64,000 nucleotides of DNA from Flammeovirgaceae bacterium UBA6059 (GCA_002435755.1 DIYH01000015.1:1-64000); one strand, 5' to 3'. Counted from the stretch's first letter, positions 36,508 to 45,399 are shown. Notes: a model not told the origin generated them from the sequence alone. Made by a program: numbers and translations.

Positions 36508-37221
36508 ATGAAGGTAGCTGAATTTGATATCAATCAAGGGATATACAAGTTTGAGCTAGATGGTTTCGATAGCCAGCTACATACCCATCCTGCACTGGAG
36601 ATAGTCATAGCCACGCATGGAGAATTCTCTTTACAAACCTTGAATGGAAGCTCGGCTGGATTGAAGCTTGCCATCATAGATCGCAACATTGTACATAGTA
36701 TCAGATCAGTAGGCTGTAAGCTACAGTTGGCAATGCTGGAGTTGACTACAAGAAGTGTACAATCCATGATCTCTGAGTATGATATACATCTCGAAAATGG
36801 GGTGTACATGACCACCCAGAGTTTGGGAGCAAAAGAGTTGTATGACAGTCTTGTTGACAGGATGACCCGGCAGGCATTTGAGCTTCAGTACGATGAGCGG
36901 GTCTTAGAGTGCTTAAGACTCCTTGGAGATAGTGATATCACCTATCAAGTTATGATACAAACCTTGAAATCACAGACCCAACTATCGGAGGGTAGAATAT
37001 CACATTTGTTTACCCAGGAAGTTGGTGTTTCGCTTAAGAAATACCTGGTATGGTCGCGCCTTAAGAGGACCATCAGGTCAGTTTTGGATAATAAGGAAAG
37101 CCTCTTTTCTGCTTCAGTGAGATGTGGCTTTCATGATCAGGCTCATTTGAGCAAGGCCTTCAAGGAAATGCTCGGCATCAGCCCATCACAGGTCTACAAC
37201 AGCAGAATCATACAAGAATAG
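36508..37221 (+). CDS. AraC-family transcriptional regulator
   Basis: This 237-residue protein has a short N-terminal cupin-like sensor (about 1-90, with HTHPALEIVIATHGE) and a C-terminal AraC double helix-turn-helix (about 150-235). The second helix-turn-helix has the classical ASVRCGFHDQAHLSKAFKEM and LGISPSQVY. The sensor keeps the HxHPxxE metal-type pattern typical of arabinose-like cupins. Its target is unknown; the flanking small membrane protein and acetyltransferase are candidates. Confidence 0.88.
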   Translation: MKVAEFDINQGIYKFELDGFDSQLHTHPALEIVIATHGEFSLQTLNGSSAGLKLAIIDRNIVHSIRSVGCKLQLAMLELTTRSVQSMISEYDIHLENGVYMTTQSLGAKELYDSLVDRMTRQAFELQYDERVLECLRLLGDSDITYQVMIQTLKSQTQLSEGRISHLFTQEVGVSLKKYLVWSRLKRTIRSVLDNKESLFSASVRCGFHDQAHLSKAFKEMLGISPSQVYNSRIIQE

Positions 37222-37266
37222 TATTTTAAGAATCTTGACCTTTGTCTCTCGAAAGTCAGTAAAGAG

Positions 37267-37737
37267 ATGGATACAAACGTTCGAAAGGTTGAACAGGCAG
37301 ATATAGCCACACTTAAACTTGTCATTGATTCAAGTGAGCTATTCCCTTCGAAAATGCTTGATAATATGATTTCAAGCTACTTCAATGACCCTCAAAGTCA
37401 GGACATCTGGCTTACCAGGGATGATCAGAGTGGTAAACCTGTGGCGATCGTTTTCTGCGCGCCTGAGAAAATGACCGATGGTACTTACAACCTATACCTC
37501 ATAGCTGTAGATGGCAAACAAAGAGGTCGGGGGATTGGAGCGGAATTGATGGGATACTTAGAAGATAAGCTAAACAAGGATGGTGTTAGGGTATTGATTG
37601 TAGAGACTTCAGGACTTCCGGAATTCGAGCAAACAAGACGTTTTTATGCTAAGCTTGATTATCAACAAGAAGCAGTTATAAGAGATTTCTATTCAGAAGG
37701 GGAGGACAAGGTGGTTTTCTGGAAGAAGCTGAATTGA
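37267..37737 (+). CDS. GNAT-family N-acetyltransferase
   Basis: This 156-residue protein has the GNAT fold with the acetyl-CoA site QRGRGIGAELMGYLE (motif A) and a C-terminal RRFYAKLDYQQEAVIRDFY block. The opening VRKVEQADIATLKLVID is also typical. Substrate unknown. It follows the AraC gene by 45 bases in the same direction and ends 11 bases before the opposed TPR gene. Confidence 0.87.
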   Translation: MDTNVRKVEQADIATLKLVIDSSELFPSKMLDNMISSYFNDPQSQDIWLTRDDQSGKPVAIVFCAPEKMTDGTYNLYLIAVDGKQRGRGIGAELMGYLEDKLNKDGVRVLIVETSGLPEFEQTRRFYAKLDYQQEAVIRDFYSEGEDKVVFWKKLN

Positions 37738-37748
37738 TAGCAGAAAGA

Positions 37749-38459
37749 TCAGTTTCCACAGTTTTCTTCGATGGCGTCCTTGGCGTCACCATGGCCCATG
37801 CGTTGGGCGGTTTGAAGGGTCAGACAACCCTCTTCTCGATTGTCGACCTGGAGTTGGGCCAGTCCTAGCCAAAAGAAGGCAGGGGCGTAGTTGCTGTTAA
37901 ACTGGATAGAAGTTTTGAGATTAGCGATAGCCTCTTCGAATTTGTCTAGTAAAAACTGTGTTTTGGCCAGATTGAAATAGGTAAATGCATTTTTATCATC
38001 TAGTTGTAGTGCATACCTGAAATCAGCTGCGGCCTGCTCATATTGTTCTACTCTGTAAAACACATTGCCACGGTTGATGTATAGATCAGTCACGTCAGCC
38101 TTGAGCAGTATGGCTTCATCGTAGTCGTTGAGTGCGCCTTGTAGGTCGGACATTTCTAATAGAGCATTGCCACGGTTATAGAAGTAGCGATAGTCCCGAC
38201 TATTAGCATTCAGCGCAGCGGTGAAGTCTTTAGCAGCCTGCCCATATTGACCTTTTTCTAGCTTCGATACACCTCTCATGTTCAGGGCTTCTTCATCCTG
38301 CTGATCATTAGCGATAGCCTGATCGAGATAGCTGATGGCCTTATCAAAATCACTACTACCCATGGCTTCCCTTGCTGCAGTTTTCAACTCCTGATTTGAA
38401 GGCTGACAGCCGAGTATTAGGCAGACAAGACTGATCGTTAGTAGCAAGTGACTGTTCAT
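37749..38459 (-). CDS. TPR-repeat lipoprotein
   Basis: This 236-residue protein starts with a lipoprotein signal (LVCLILGC then QPSNQ) and contains about five tetratricopeptide repeats (about 35-225), with clear W/G/Y/A/F spacings such as YFYNRGNALLEMSDLQGALNDY and YINRGNVFYRVEQYEQAAADF. TPR lipoproteins act as assembly or scaffold proteins in the envelope. I start at the ATG at 38459, since it places the lipobox properly; the frame runs upstream to 38576 but would overlap the divergent methyltransferase gene. Partner unknown. Confidence 0.85.
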   Translation of the reverse strand: MNSHLLLTISLVCLILGCQPSNQELKTAAREAMGSSDFDKAISYLDQAIANDQQDEEALNMRGVSKLEKGQYGQAAKDFTAALNANSRDYRYFYNRGNALLEMSDLQGALNDYDEAILLKADVTDLYINRGNVFYRVEQYEQAAADFRYALQLDDKNAFTYFNLAKTQFLLDKFEEAIANLKTSIQFNSNYAPAFFWLGLAQLQVDNREEGCLTLQTAQRMGHGDAKDAIEENCGN

Positions 38460-38513
38460 GCCACAAATATAGTTGGCGGCTAACCATATAGGCCGGTAGG
38501 CGTGTAATAGTTT

Positions 38514-39173
38514 ATGTATAAGATAGCTCTGACCTTGTTCTTTTGTGCTGCACAGACATTTGCGGTAGTAGCGCAAAACATCTACAGCGAATCAAAGTGG
38601 GCTGAGCGCGACAAGTGGCAGCAGCCTGAGCGCATCATTGGTCTTCTGAAGATAGGAAAGGGTAGCTCTGTGGCTGATATAGGCTCACACCAGGGATATA
38701 TGACGGTGAAGTTGGCTGCTGCTGTGGGTGCTGTAGGCAAAGTGTACGCAGTGGATGTGGACCAGTACCAACTTGACAATCTGAAAGAGAATCTGGCTAG
38801 TCGCGAAATCACTAATGTGGAGGTGATAAAGGGGGACTATGACAATCCACACCTACCGGAAAATGAATTGGATGCCGTGTTGATACTGGATACGTATCAT
38901 GAGATAGATGACTACATGACGGTGCTAGAGCACATCAGTAAGGCGCTCAGGAATGGTGGATTATTGGTGATAGCCGAGCCTGTATCTGATGAAAGGAGAG
39001 GGTTGCCCAGGGACCAGCAAACAGCCAGGCATGAAATAGACTACAAGTGGGTGGAGGAGGAGTTGATGGAAGCCGGCTTTGAGATCAAGTATTCAAAAGA
39101 TCCATTTATCGACAGGACTGAGCCGAAAGGAGATAAACTTTGGGCAGTGGTGGCCCAGAAGGCAATTAACTAG
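38514..39173 (+). CDS. Class I SAM-dependent methyltransferase with signal peptide
   Basis: This 219-residue protein has a Rossmann methyltransferase core with motif I VADIGSHQGYMTVKLA, acidic motif II (YAVDVDQYQ) and a motif IV-like DAVLILDTYHEI. Unusually it begins with a signal-peptide-like segment (MYKIALTLFFCAAQTFAVVAQ), implying export to the periplasm. Similar exported methyltransferase-like proteins exist in marine Bacteroidetes, but their substrates are unknown and the source of SAM outside the cytoplasm is unclear. It diverges from the TPR lipoprotein gene. Confidence 0.82.
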   Translation: MYKIALTLFFCAAQTFAVVAQNIYSESKWAERDKWQQPERIIGLLKIGKGSSVADIGSHQGYMTVKLAAAVGAVGKVYAVDVDQYQLDNLKENLASREITNVEVIKGDYDNPHLPENELDAVLILDTYHEIDDYMTVLEHISKALRNGGLLVIAEPVSDERRGLPRDQQTARHEIDYKWVEEELMEAGFEIKYSKDPFIDRTEPKGDKLWAVVAQKAIN

Positions 39174-39184
39174 AGTGATTTGTT

Positions 39185-39240
39185 GGACAACTTTTCAAAG
39201 CTGTAATGCTGACAATATCGATACATCTTTGAAAAGCCGT
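39185..39240. terminator. Convergent-gene hairpin after the methyltransferase gene
   Basis: GGAC-nn-CTTTTCAAAG (39185-39200) pairs with CTTTGAAAAG-nn-GTCC (39227-39242 region) over 14 positions with two unpaired bases on each side. A second hairpin, CGAATGA with TCATTCG, follows directly. Together they separate two convergent genes and probably stop transcription both ways. Confidence 0.5.
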
Positions 39241-39294
39241 CCGACGAATGATCCCTCTTATTTTAGAGGTCATTCGACTAAAGGAATAAGTGAA

Positions 39295-39627
39295 TTACAG
39301 CAATAGGATCAAAAGAAGGATGATAATGATGATCGCTCCAGTGGATAGATAAATGCCACTACTTGCCATTGCTTTATTTTCTTTTTTGATGTCACGAAGC
39401 TCCTTTTTCACGTCCTTCTTCTCAGCCTTGCTCATACTTGACATGTCCATAGCGTTGAGTTCTTGCACCCTCGCTTCGAGTTGTTCGACACGTTCTGCAA
39501 TCTCTGTTTCCGACATTGACTTTATTTGCTGAGCACTGAGCGGCTCAATTTTATCTGCCTTAGCAGTGATGACGAGTGAGCCAACAAAGAACATGGCCAT
39601 GACGAATCTGATAGTGTAGTTTTTCAT
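39295..39627 (-). CDS. Coiled-coil protein with C-terminal membrane anchor, copy A
   Basis: This 110-residue protein has a signal peptide (to about residue 23, ending ITAKA), a charged helical stretch (IEPLSAQQIKSMSETEIAERVEQLEARVQELNAMD, then KKDVKKELRDIKKEN) and a C-terminal membrane segment GAIIIIILLLILLL. It is a tandem paralogue of the gene at 39788-40123. The build, exported coiled coil plus tail anchor, suggests a small envelope protein; no function is known to me. I use the ATG at 39627, since an earlier in-frame ATG at 39744 lies inside the terminator of the neighbouring gene. Confidence 0.72.
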   Translation of the reverse strand: MKNYTIRFVMAMFFVGSLVITAKADKIEPLSAQQIKSMSETEIAERVEQLEARVQELNAMDMSSMSKAEKKDVKKELRDIKKENKAMASSGIYLSTGAIIIIILLLILLL

Positions 39628-39731
39628 TTGCTTTAATTGATTTAGATGAATTAGCTCGTGATTAAATATCGTCAAGTTACTTGAAATACCCGCCATACTG
39701 CCTGATGATTTGATCACGAGTGTCAGGACAT

Positions 39732-39764
39732 TGAAAAAGGTCATCTGTTTGTACAGATGACCTT
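39732..39764 (-). terminator. Intrinsic terminator of copy B
   Basis: AAGGTCATCTGT (39737-39748) and ACAGATGACCTT (39753-39764) are exact reverse complements with a 4-base loop. On the minus strand the stem is followed by a T-run (39738-39734). It lies 24 bases beyond the stop of the 39788-40123 gene. Confidence 0.85.
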
Positions 39765-39787
39765 CAAAGTGTTTGTGATAAGTGAGC

Positions 39788-40123
39788 TTAGGTCAATAAG
39801 ATCAATAACAAGATGATGATGATGATGGCACCCACAGAGAGGTAAACTCCTCCCGATAGGAACTCATTTTGTTTTTTGATCTCACGAAGCTCCTTTTTGA
39901 TATCGCGCTTTTCCGCTTTAGTCAATGATGATAAGTCCATTGCATTGATCTCTTGTACACGAGACTCTAACAGTTCCAGCCTTTCAGCCACCTCTGTTTC
40001 TGACAATGCCTGCAGTTGCTTTTTGTTCATAGGTGTGACCTCAGCAGCCGAGCTTTGATGACCTAGAGTTGTCGCTACTGCAAATAAGGCTATGGCGAAA
40101 AATTTCGAAAAGTAATGCTTCAT
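39788..40123 (-). CDS. Coiled-coil protein with C-terminal membrane anchor, copy B
   Basis: This 111-residue protein mirrors copy A: signal peptide ending SSAAE or nearby, helical part VTPMNKKQLQALSETEVAERLELLESRVQEINAMD then KRDIKKELREIKKQNE, and C-terminal GAIIIIILLLILL. The two are about 60 percent identical by eye outside the signal peptide, so they arose by tandem duplication. The strong terminator after it shows that it is transcribed separately from copy A. Function unknown. Confidence 0.72.
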   Translation of the reverse strand: MKHYFSKFFAIALFAVATTLGHQSSAAEVTPMNKKQLQALSETEVAERLELLESRVQEINAMDLSSLTKAEKRDIKKELREIKKQNEFLSGGVYLSVGAIIIIILLLILLT

Positions 40124-40207
40124 CTTAGAATGTAGTTTTATTGATAATGAGTTTATTCCTGACGCAAGGTTGCTATATCAAGTGAAAAATACCAAACCCC
40201 TATGTGA

Positions 40208-40768
40208 TTATTCGTAGTTGTACCCTCCGGGATCGTCTTCAAGTGTCACTCCGAGCGATAATACTATCCGATTCACAAAATTGAAGTAGGCAATGACCAA
40301 TGTGGCATCAAGGATCGCTCTATCCGAAAACCCATGTACCTTTAGAGGTGCGATGAGCGATTCATCATTAGCTCGCTCAGGATGTCGAGTGACTATATCG
40401 GCATAGTCGCACATGGCTAATTCGACTTCACTCAAGCCGGCATGGTGATAATCGCTACGAAGTTGTTCAACTCTTTGAGCTTCCTGCCAGTAACTTTTGA
40501 CTGCCTCCATGTGATGGACCTGGCAGTACTCGCATTGATTGGCCTTCGAGACAATCACAGCCATCATCTCTCTATGTACTCGCTTGATGGGAGACTCACC
40601 AAACATGATGGTCATGTAGAGGTCCATATGTCTGGTGATCGATTCAGGATTGAGACTTTGGATCATATGTACATCGGCAATCTTGCCACGACTTTTGATC
40701 AAGCCGTCATAGATCTCCCTAAGCTCACCTTTAGCTGATTCCGGAAGTATCGTTTCAATTAATGCCAT
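40208..40768 (-). CDS. Peroxidase-related AhpD-like (carboxymuconolactone decarboxylase fold) protein
   Basis: This 186-residue all-helical protein has the AhpD-type redox motif CEYC-Q-V-H-H (residues about 78-85), preceded by REMMAVIVSKAN and followed by HMEAVKSY. The first part (LPESAKGELREIYDGLIKSRGKIADVHMIQSLNPE) is characteristic of the uncharacterised peroxidase-related subgroup. It likely has thiol-dependent peroxide-reducing or electron-carrier activity in the cytoplasm. It stands alone on the minus strand. Confidence 0.85.
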   Translation of the reverse strand: MALIETILPESAKGELREIYDGLIKSRGKIADVHMIQSLNPESITRHMDLYMTIMFGESPIKRVHREMMAVIVSKANQCEYCQVHHMEAVKSYWQEAQRVEQLRSDYHHAGLSEVELAMCDYADIVTRHPERANDESLIAPLKVHGFSDRAILDATLVIAYFNFVNRIVLSLGVTLEDDPGGYNYE

Positions 40769-40971
40769 ACTGCAAGGTTAGAACTTTAAAACTGCTTGCA
40801 AAAGCTTGATTGTCTGAAAGGATCGTAGTGGCCTGTGTAAACCAGGATGATCATGTACGAAGGTTTAAGAATTGCGCGATATATTCTTTCTAATGGTTGG
40901 GATGATGAAAAGAAAAATCAGTGAAGGCAAAAAACATCTCTCGTCTTCACTGATCAGCTAGGTTTCTAATC

Positions 40972-41844
40972 TTAGTGATTTTTATGCGTGTGGTGATGCC
41001 CGGGTTCCCAGATCAATCTTAGAAAAGAGCTTAGTCTTTCATTCTCCCGGCTCACAGGGACACCTGCTACAATTCCAATCAATAAGTTATCAGCGATACC
41101 GACTCGCATCTGAGGTCGTAAGGTCATGTCAAAGGCATTATTACCAAATATTTTATTCAACTCTACACCGATGAAGTTTCTTGTGCCTGAGATCATATAA
41201 TGGAAGCTTGTATTCATCTCATACGAGAAGTGAAACTCATTGGTACGGAAGTGCTGCTCGATCATGGGCCCTGTATAGATTAACGAATGAAAATTGTTTC
41301 CCCACCGTTTGGCCACTACCAAAAAAGGATTGTAAGTATTACCCTTGATCAGAGGATCTCGAAAACTTTGGAAATCAGAAAGCTCGAACTCATTGATGTA
41401 CCCCAGGGCCATTGATGTCGCCATGCGTTCGTTGACGAAAAATGACCACTGTGCTGCCACTTTCAGACTATTGAGTCGATCAGATGGAATAGAGTCTCTT
41501 TCAGTAGTGGTCGTCGGCGAATAGAAAGTAAAAGGCAATTCGACTTCCAGCCCTAGCCTGTCAATAGGAGCCCATTCGTACTCTATGAGTGCTTCATAGG
41601 AGTCATAATCCAGATTGTCAGTTAGCCCTAAGCCAACGTTCCATTCCTTTTCTCCCTTTCTTGCACCCAGATCCCGGATCAGGTCAATGTACAATGGTTC
41701 GGCATGCAGGACCTTGTCAGGCTCTTTGTGATCCTCTACTTGTTGAATGTAAATGCTGTCCTTAACAGCATCTGTAATTTGGGCAATAGTATATGTTGAA
41801 GATGCCAATAGGATGATCAGCATCATTGTCTTTTTGATGTTCAT
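40972..41844 (-). CDS. HAEPLYID-family outer-membrane protein
   Basis: This 290-residue protein has a signal peptide (MLIILLASSTYTIAQ) and the block HAEPLYIDLIRDLGARKGEKEW that names this Bacteroidetes family. The rest is beta-strand rich, as for a small outer-membrane barrel, and it ends in a histidine-rich tail (PGHHHTHKNH). The tail hints at metal binding, and such genes are often seen near metal-efflux systems, though none is here. A perfect palindrome lies 27-48 bases upstream of the start. Confidence 0.75.
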   Translation of the reverse strand: MNIKKTMMLIILLASSTYTIAQITDAVKDSIYIQQVEDHKEPDKVLHAEPLYIDLIRDLGARKGEKEWNVGLGLTDNLDYDSYEALIEYEWAPIDRLGLEVELPFTFYSPTTTTERDSIPSDRLNSLKVAAQWSFFVNERMATSMALGYINEFELSDFQSFRDPLIKGNTYNPFLVVAKRWGNNFHSLIYTGPMIEQHFRTNEFHFSYEMNTSFHYMISGTRNFIGVELNKIFGNNAFDMTLRPQMRVGIADNLLIGIVAGVPVSRENERLSSFLRLIWEPGHHHTHKNH

Positions 41845-41870
41845 TTTTGATTTGTTTTTGTTAGAATATT

Positions 41871-41892
41871 CTGTTAACCAGTTGGTTAACAG
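41871..41892. promoter_or_regulatory. 22-bp perfect palindrome upstream of the HAEPLYID gene
   Basis: CTGTTAACCA (41871-41880) and TGGTTAACAG (41883-41892) are exact reverse complements with a 2-base centre. The length and symmetry are typical of a dimeric repressor site, 27 bases before the start codon of the minus-strand gene. No regulator gene is adjacent. Confidence 0.5.
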
Positions 41893-41914
41893 GGATTATC
41901 ACGTTGAAAACAAA

Positions 41915-42301
41915 TCAGATTTTAGGTGGAGGGGTATCTAGTCGCTGGAAGCCGTTCGTTAGTCGGTCTTGATAGCAATAGAGATTTTGATTGGCCTTTT
42001 CAAAGTATAGCTGATTAGCGTTAGTACCGACCTGAGATTGAGCTATGAGGTCTATTTTGAGATGATTTTTCTGATTGTGATCTTCAGTGTCATAGTCGTC
42101 ATATTCTTCTATGATGTTCTCAAAGCCTAGGACCTTTTCAAGTACAATTTCGATGATGCTTTCCTGATCGTTGAATGATAAGTCCTCAGGAATGTGTTCA
42201 GGGTTAGGGTCTGCAGTGTCTACACTTATGTTGAGTAGATAGAGCCCCATAAGTCCCCACAAGGCCTTTACAGCAACACTATTTCTTATTTGACCGATCA
42301 C
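41915..42301 (-). CDS. Small protein upstream of the HAEPLYID gene, unknown
   Basis: This 128-codon frame (GTG start) has one hydrophobic N-terminal segment (VAVKALWGLMGLYLLNISV) and a mature part rich in acidic residues and His (EEYDDYDTEDHNQKNH). It may be an exported or membrane-anchored metal-related protein, and it lies in the same direction just before the HAEPLYID gene. I do not recognise the family; the start codon is uncertain. Confidence 0.55.
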   Translation of the reverse strand: MIGQIRNSVAVKALWGLMGLYLLNISVDTADPNPEHIPEDLSFNDQESIIEIVLEKVLGFENIIEEYDDYDTEDHNQKNHLKIDLIAQSQVGTNANQLYFEKANQNLYCYQDRLTNGFQRLDTPPPKI

Positions 42302-42673
42302 AACTCGAAAGTAGCTTCCTTTTACCTTTTTTCATACAATCCATCTACAATTGGAGTTCATCTTGTGCTTTGTAACTCGACATCTATTACATATAAGTAC
42401 ACTGATCAACCTAGGGCTCTCGGCCTGTCCACCATGGCTCTATCTCTTCCGATAGGCGGTTTCTTCTTGATGTCCTACCGGAAATCTTACTGCATTCCAT
42501 TCACTTTGACACCACATTTAGGCTAGAAGTGTTAAATGATGTTGTTATCCAATTTAAGAGAGATTTGGTACTGCTGGGATATCGTATTCCAAAAATCGGG
42601 TGAAACGTACCAAATATCTAAAAATCACGCCGTAACACTCCTAGGTCAGGTTTCTTTGAGTAAAAATTATTCC

Positions 42674-44626
42674 ATGAAGAAGCCATCGATCATTCTATTC
42701 GCATTTATCCTGCTTTTCTCCTCCTGCGGACCAGAGCTTGAGGAACTCCAGGTAGAACCTGCTCAAGATGAGCAGGAAACATTCAGCTTTCCTGAGACTT
42801 TTGAGTTTTCAACCAGTAAGACAATCGATATTCAGATTGTTGGTAGCGGCCTTGGTGTCGTGGAAGTCCTCCTCAATCATGAGGAACCTGTACTATTAGG
42901 TAAGTTTTCCAGTCAGAACCATACCCAGCAGTTTACGGTAGCAACTATCGAACAGGAGTTGCTATTGAGATATACCGACGGCATTAATCGAGATTCTGCG
43001 GTGTTCTCAATGATAGGACCATCTACTATTACCTGGGATTTAAGTAGTTACGGTACTCCTTCAAACGGGCGACTGAGTAGTGAAGGATGTGTAGACCGGC
43101 TTTATGCTGTCAATGGTAACGCTGATTTTTTTAAGATAGACGTAACCGATGATGAGTTCAACCTTACGGACCTACCCCAGTTGCCGGGCGGATCTATCGC
43201 CAATGCGCTGGACCAGGAAAACGGTATTGTCTATATCAATGTCAACCGAAATCTATACGCCTATCATGTGGACTCAGAAGAATTTGAGTTAGTATTTACT
43301 AGTAATCCATACAACGGCTCCTATCCACGCTTTGAGTATCGGGCTGACACCTTCTACATGGGGAATAGCAAGACTATGTATACTGTTAACGCGAGAACCA
43401 ACGAGGTTATCCAGAAATACGATATTGATGGATTTGTGAACAGCAGTGGAGGAGGAGATCTGGCATTCGCATCTGATGGAACCTTGTATCTAGCCTGCTT
43501 TTCCGGTCTTTACAAATTCGTTGATATGGACCATGATCAGGGTGTTGCTACAGTAGAGAGGATTAGTGCCGAGAACTTCCCATATCAGCTGACCTCTATG
43601 GCGATTGATAGGGAAGATCGAATATTTGTGGGTACTAATAATAGCAATTCGCATCTTATTGAAATCAGTAAGGAAGATGGTGCTTATGAGATAGTGCGTA
43701 CTTATGACCGAAAAATCAATGACTTGACGGCATGGCGCTGTGCTACAGACGAACTCACCCAGCAGGATTCTGATAATGATGGTATCATCGATGAGTTGGA
43801 TGATCACCCTAATGATCCTGATGCTGCTTTTGATGTCTATACACCCTCAGAAATCGGTTATGGTACTTTGGCTTTTGAAGATATGTGGCCGGCTCAGGGA
43901 GATTTTGATTTCAATGATATGGTGGTCAATTATCGTTTCGTAAACGTGCTGAATACAAGTAATAAGTCTGTCCGGCTCAAAATGGAACTGAAGGTGGTAG
44001 CTGCCGGAGCTACATTTAAAAATGGCTTTGGGATCGAACTACCCATAGGCGCTGATTTAATCACGCATGTTGAAGGAGATCAGCGTACGGATAATCTAAT
44101 TGCGATAGATGAAAAGGGGCTCGAGGTAGGGCAGTCAAATGCAGTGATCATCCCATTCGACAATGCATTGAGTTTGTTTGGTGGACACTCAATAGTGAAT
44201 ACACGTCCAACTCACGCAAGATTTGATCCTGTTACACTGAGTGTTACTGTACATTTCCAGAACCCTGTAGACGCTGCTCTACTCAGCGCTCCACCATACA
44301 ATCCTTTTGTGTTTGTCAATGGTGACAGGGGACGGGAAATCCATCTTAAGAATAAGTTGCCTACTGACCTTGCTAATCCGGAGTACTTCAAGTCAGAAGA
44401 TGATCTCACAGACTTGTCCATTAACAAGACTTACACCAATGAAGAAAACATTCCATGGGCGATCAACCTGATACACAATTTCAGGTTTCCGACAGAACAG
44501 ACACGTATCGACAAAGGGTATAATTATTTCGTGACATGGGGTAAGTCAAATGGTGTGAGCTACCAGGACTGGTATAAGGACAACTCCGGCTATCGCAATG
44601 TTCAGAAGCTCATCTATTTGGACTGA
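42674..44626 (+). CDS. LruC domain-containing lipoprotein
   Basis: This 650-residue protein has a lipoprotein signal (LLFSSC then GPELEE). The middle (about 130-370) has repeated beta-propeller-like segments (LYAVNGNADFFKIDV, YRADTFYMGNSKTMY, LAFASDGTLYLACFSGL). A calcium-type repeat DSDNDGIIDELDDHPNDPDAA (about 370-395) leads into a C-terminal LruC domain (about 400-650) with YEDMWP-like AFEDMWPAQGDFDFNDMVVNY. LruC proteins are surface or secreted in Bacteroidetes; their role is unknown. The ATG at 42674 is used; an earlier frame start at 42536 does not give a signal peptide. Confidence 0.88.
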   Translation: MKKPSIILFAFILLFSSCGPELEELQVEPAQDEQETFSFPETFEFSTSKTIDIQIVGSGLGVVEVLLNHEEPVLLGKFSSQNHTQQFTVATIEQELLLRYTDGINRDSAVFSMIGPSTITWDLSSYGTPSNGRLSSEGCVDRLYAVNGNADFFKIDVTDDEFNLTDLPQLPGGSIANALDQENGIVYINVNRNLYAYHVDSEEFELVFTSNPYNGSYPRFEYRADTFYMGNSKTMYTVNARTNEVIQKYDIDGFVNSSGGGDLAFASDGTLYLACFSGLYKFVDMDHDQGVATVERISAENFPYQLTSMAIDREDRIFVGTNNSNSHLIEISKEDGAYEIVRTYDRKINDLTAWRCATDELTQQDSDNDGIIDELDDHPNDPDAAFDVYTPSEIGYGTLAFEDMWPAQGDFDFNDMVVNYRFVNVLNTSNKSVRLKMELKVVAAGATFKNGFGIELPIGADLITHVEGDQRTDNLIAIDEKGLEVGQSNAVIIPFDNALSLFGGHSIVNTRPTHARFDPVTLSVTVHFQNPVDAALLSAPPYNPFVFVNGDRGREIHLKNKLPTDLANPEYFKSEDDLTDLSINKTYTNEENIPWAINLIHNFRFPTEQTRIDKGYNYFVTWGKSNGVSYQDWYKDNSGYRNVQKLIYLD

Positions 44627-44684
44627 GACACTTTTAACGACAACTGATTTTCCTTAATAGCTAGTTGATTGTAAGTGAGTGAAG

Positions 44685-44714
44685 CTAAAAGTGGTTTTTA
44701 ACGACCACTTTTAG
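44685..44714. terminator. Bidirectional terminator between convergent genes
   Basis: CTAAAAGTGGT (44685-44695) and ACCACTTTTAG (44704-44714) are exact reverse complements with an 8-base loop, between the LruC gene and the opposed acetyltransferase gene. The A-rich and T-rich edges of the stem work on both strands. Confidence 0.75.
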
Positions 44715-44727
44715 TCTTCCTCAAGAC

Positions 44728-45234
44728 TTAACACTTCTCAATTCGGTAGAATAAAGTCGGCTTACCATTCTTAGTGCGTGTCTCAAACAACCTCATGCCC
44801 AAACTGAGTGCTACATTCTGAGAAGCCTGATGGGCCTCATCGGTAGCCGCGATTAGATAGTTGAAGTCAAGCCGTTCAAAGGCATAATCTATTATTGACT
44901 TGGCAGCTTCTAACGCAAATCCTCTCTTTGTGTATGGCTCAAGTAGCGCATAGATAAGTTGCGGTTGTGGTTCATCGAAAAAGTACCATAATCCAACATA
45001 ACCGATGACCTGATCATCGTTTTTCAGATTGATTTTCCATAAGCCGTATTGGTCTTCCTGGAAATGCTTTTGATTCTGTACGAGGATTTCGGTTGCTGCA
45101 CGCTTATCGATGATCTCGTCATCCCAGAGGTACTTCCTTACATATGGGTCTATATTCATATTCAGGAACAAGACCTTATCTTCAAGTACGAAAGGTGTGA
45201 GCTGCAAACGGGTTGTAGTAAGAGAATAACTCAT
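44728..45234 (-). CDS. GNAT-family acetyltransferase (RimJ/RimL type)
   Basis: This 168-residue protein opens TTTRLQLTPFVLEDKVLFL and has the acetyl-CoA region YTKRGFALEAAKSIIDYAFERLDFNYLIAATDEAHQAS followed by VALSLGM. It is of the ribosomal-protein-acetyltransferase-like class, but the substrate is not known. It is a single gene on the minus strand. Confidence 0.88.
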   Translation of the reverse strand: MSYSLTTTRLQLTPFVLEDKVLFLNMNIDPYVRKYLWDDEIIDKRAATEILVQNQKHFQEDQYGLWKINLKNDDQVIGYVGLWYFFDEPQPQLIYALLEPYTKRGFALEAAKSIIDYAFERLDFNYLIAATDEAHQASQNVALSLGMRLFETRTKNGKPTLFYRIEKC

Positions 45235-45399
45235 TTTTTTGATGATTCCTTTGTTTGACTTTCAACAATGACCCGATCAAAAGTACTAACGTTGAAATTA
45301 CACACTAACATTCACCAACCCTGACCCACCTGCCTGGTTCTTGAATATGATTTATAAGATCTGCTCTCAACATTATAGAGCCCTCAATCAAGTCATCAA

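Noticed and set aside
37749..38576. Longer form of the TPR protein starting at 38576
   Set aside because: It would overlap the divergent methyltransferase gene and hide the lipobox start; the ATG at 38459 fits better.
39628..39744. Longer form of the coiled-coil protein copy A
   Set aside because: The added part runs through the intrinsic terminator of copy B and removes the signal peptide from the N-terminus.
42290..42526. 78-codon open frame on the plus strand
   Set aside because: Short, overlaps the start of a minus-strand gene, and has no motif or promoter.
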